The position numbers and the translations under genes are program-made. Below, in pieces: positions 63,815-64,000 of a stretch of 64,000 bases of DNA (the first letter of the stretch is position 1; the number at the start of each line of letters is the position of its first letter). The notes beneath the pieces are model-generated. The model was not told where the DNA came from. It searched no databases and saw only the letters and a list, made by a program, of their open reading frames with translations. Location: NCBI GenBank assembly GCA_029834535.1, contig JAQMWT010000126.1, forward strand, positions 62,001 through 126,000. Direction: 5' to 3'. The stretch comes from Chrysophaeum taylorii. Taxonomy: Eukaryota; Sar; Pelagophyceae; Pelagomonadales; Pelagomonadaceae.

Positions 63815-64000
63815 ACTTACTGAGACCAGGTGAACTTACAGGGGTTTTAAGAGTAAACGCGACGGTTAGCGGCGTGTGCGGATCGGAGCAGCTTAGATTG
63901 GCGGGGGTGAGAGCGACGAGCTCGAAGGAGAGTGGGTGTGAGCGCGAGTGGGTTTGCGCCGGGTTAGGGATTGGGACTAAGTGAACAAACTGACCAGGTG

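Larger units (their letters stand above)
62495..64000 (+). mobile_element. Helitron copy H5, 3' end beyond or at window edge
   Basis: The copy starts TCCTAACTACTAATCG. Two LINE 3' ends occupy 62532-62710. The helicase remnant spans about 62760-63340 (TINKSQGQTPREVRVLLPTS on plus). GTGAACTTACTGG-type subterminal repeats follow, interrupted by the (TTAG)n retroposon, and resume at 63826. The last bases still match 52290-52460 of H4, so only a few dozen bases of the 3' end are missing. Confidence 0.75.

Overview
Nuclear DNA of a eukaryotic microbe, most likely a photosynthetic stramenopile (ochrophyte) alga. This placement is inference from gene content: an OPR-type repeat protein with a RAP domain, a DUF4116 repeat protein, a carrier with an N-terminal presequence that looks plastid/lumen-directed, and oomycete-like Harbinger and Copia elements. 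Host genes are mostly single uninterrupted frames, and no clear introns were seen. No rRNA, tRNA or CRISPR was found.

Host genes in order: a cyclic-nucleotide-gated/EAG-like cation channel with an aberrant pore (872-3109 +); a decayed SgcJ/SnoaL-like NTF2-fold gene (about 8818-9197 +); an acyl-CoA synthetase (15122-16852 +); an FAD monooxygenase (17652-18818 +), convergent with an OPR/RAP organelle RNA-binding protein (18922-21614 -); a phosphate-carrier-like SLC25 protein with an extra N-terminal domain (31871-33412 +), convergent with an acidic 45-residue-repeat protein (33587-35077 -); a DUF4116 protein (44973-47879 -); a Gfo/Idh/MocA oxidoreductase (58666-59802 +); and a coiled-coil protein whose C-terminus was shifted out of frame by a 35-bp tandem duplication (60621-61580 +). 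They share no obvious pathway. The two convergent pairs share short 3' spacers, and all lie as islands among transposons.

Mobile DNA fills roughly half the window. Copia 1 (3329-8414 +) has both short LTRs and a 5-bp target duplication and sits inside an older LINE remnant. Copia 2 (about 49.1-58.6 kb -) is split by a Helitron (49969-52471) and apparently by a Harbinger-like DNA transposon (about 55.5-58.0 kb). A third Copia scrap lies at 36.36 kb. Five copies of one Helitron family (ends TCCTAACTACTAATCG and GGCCTGCACTTG, carrying a degenerate Pif1-type helicase C-terminus) occur at 1-747, 29155-30146, 30147-31773, 49969-52471 and 62495-end; two of them are joined head to tail. Inside most of these Helitrons, at an internal GACA/AACA microsatellite, lie LINE copies truncated at different 5' points. 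This LINE ends in a PD-(D/E)XK-like nuclease domain.

A second retroposon family with a (TTAG)n tail leaves target-site duplications of 10-12 bp, and both retroposon families have left insertions of only about 20-30 bp. Two inverted copies of an unidentified 1.7-1.8 kb element (13.3-15.0 kb and 43.1-45.0 kb) and a TIR element with a SWIM-finger remnant (39.7-41.3 kb) complete the inventory. The stretch 23.7-28.6 kb is long, decayed and unassigned.
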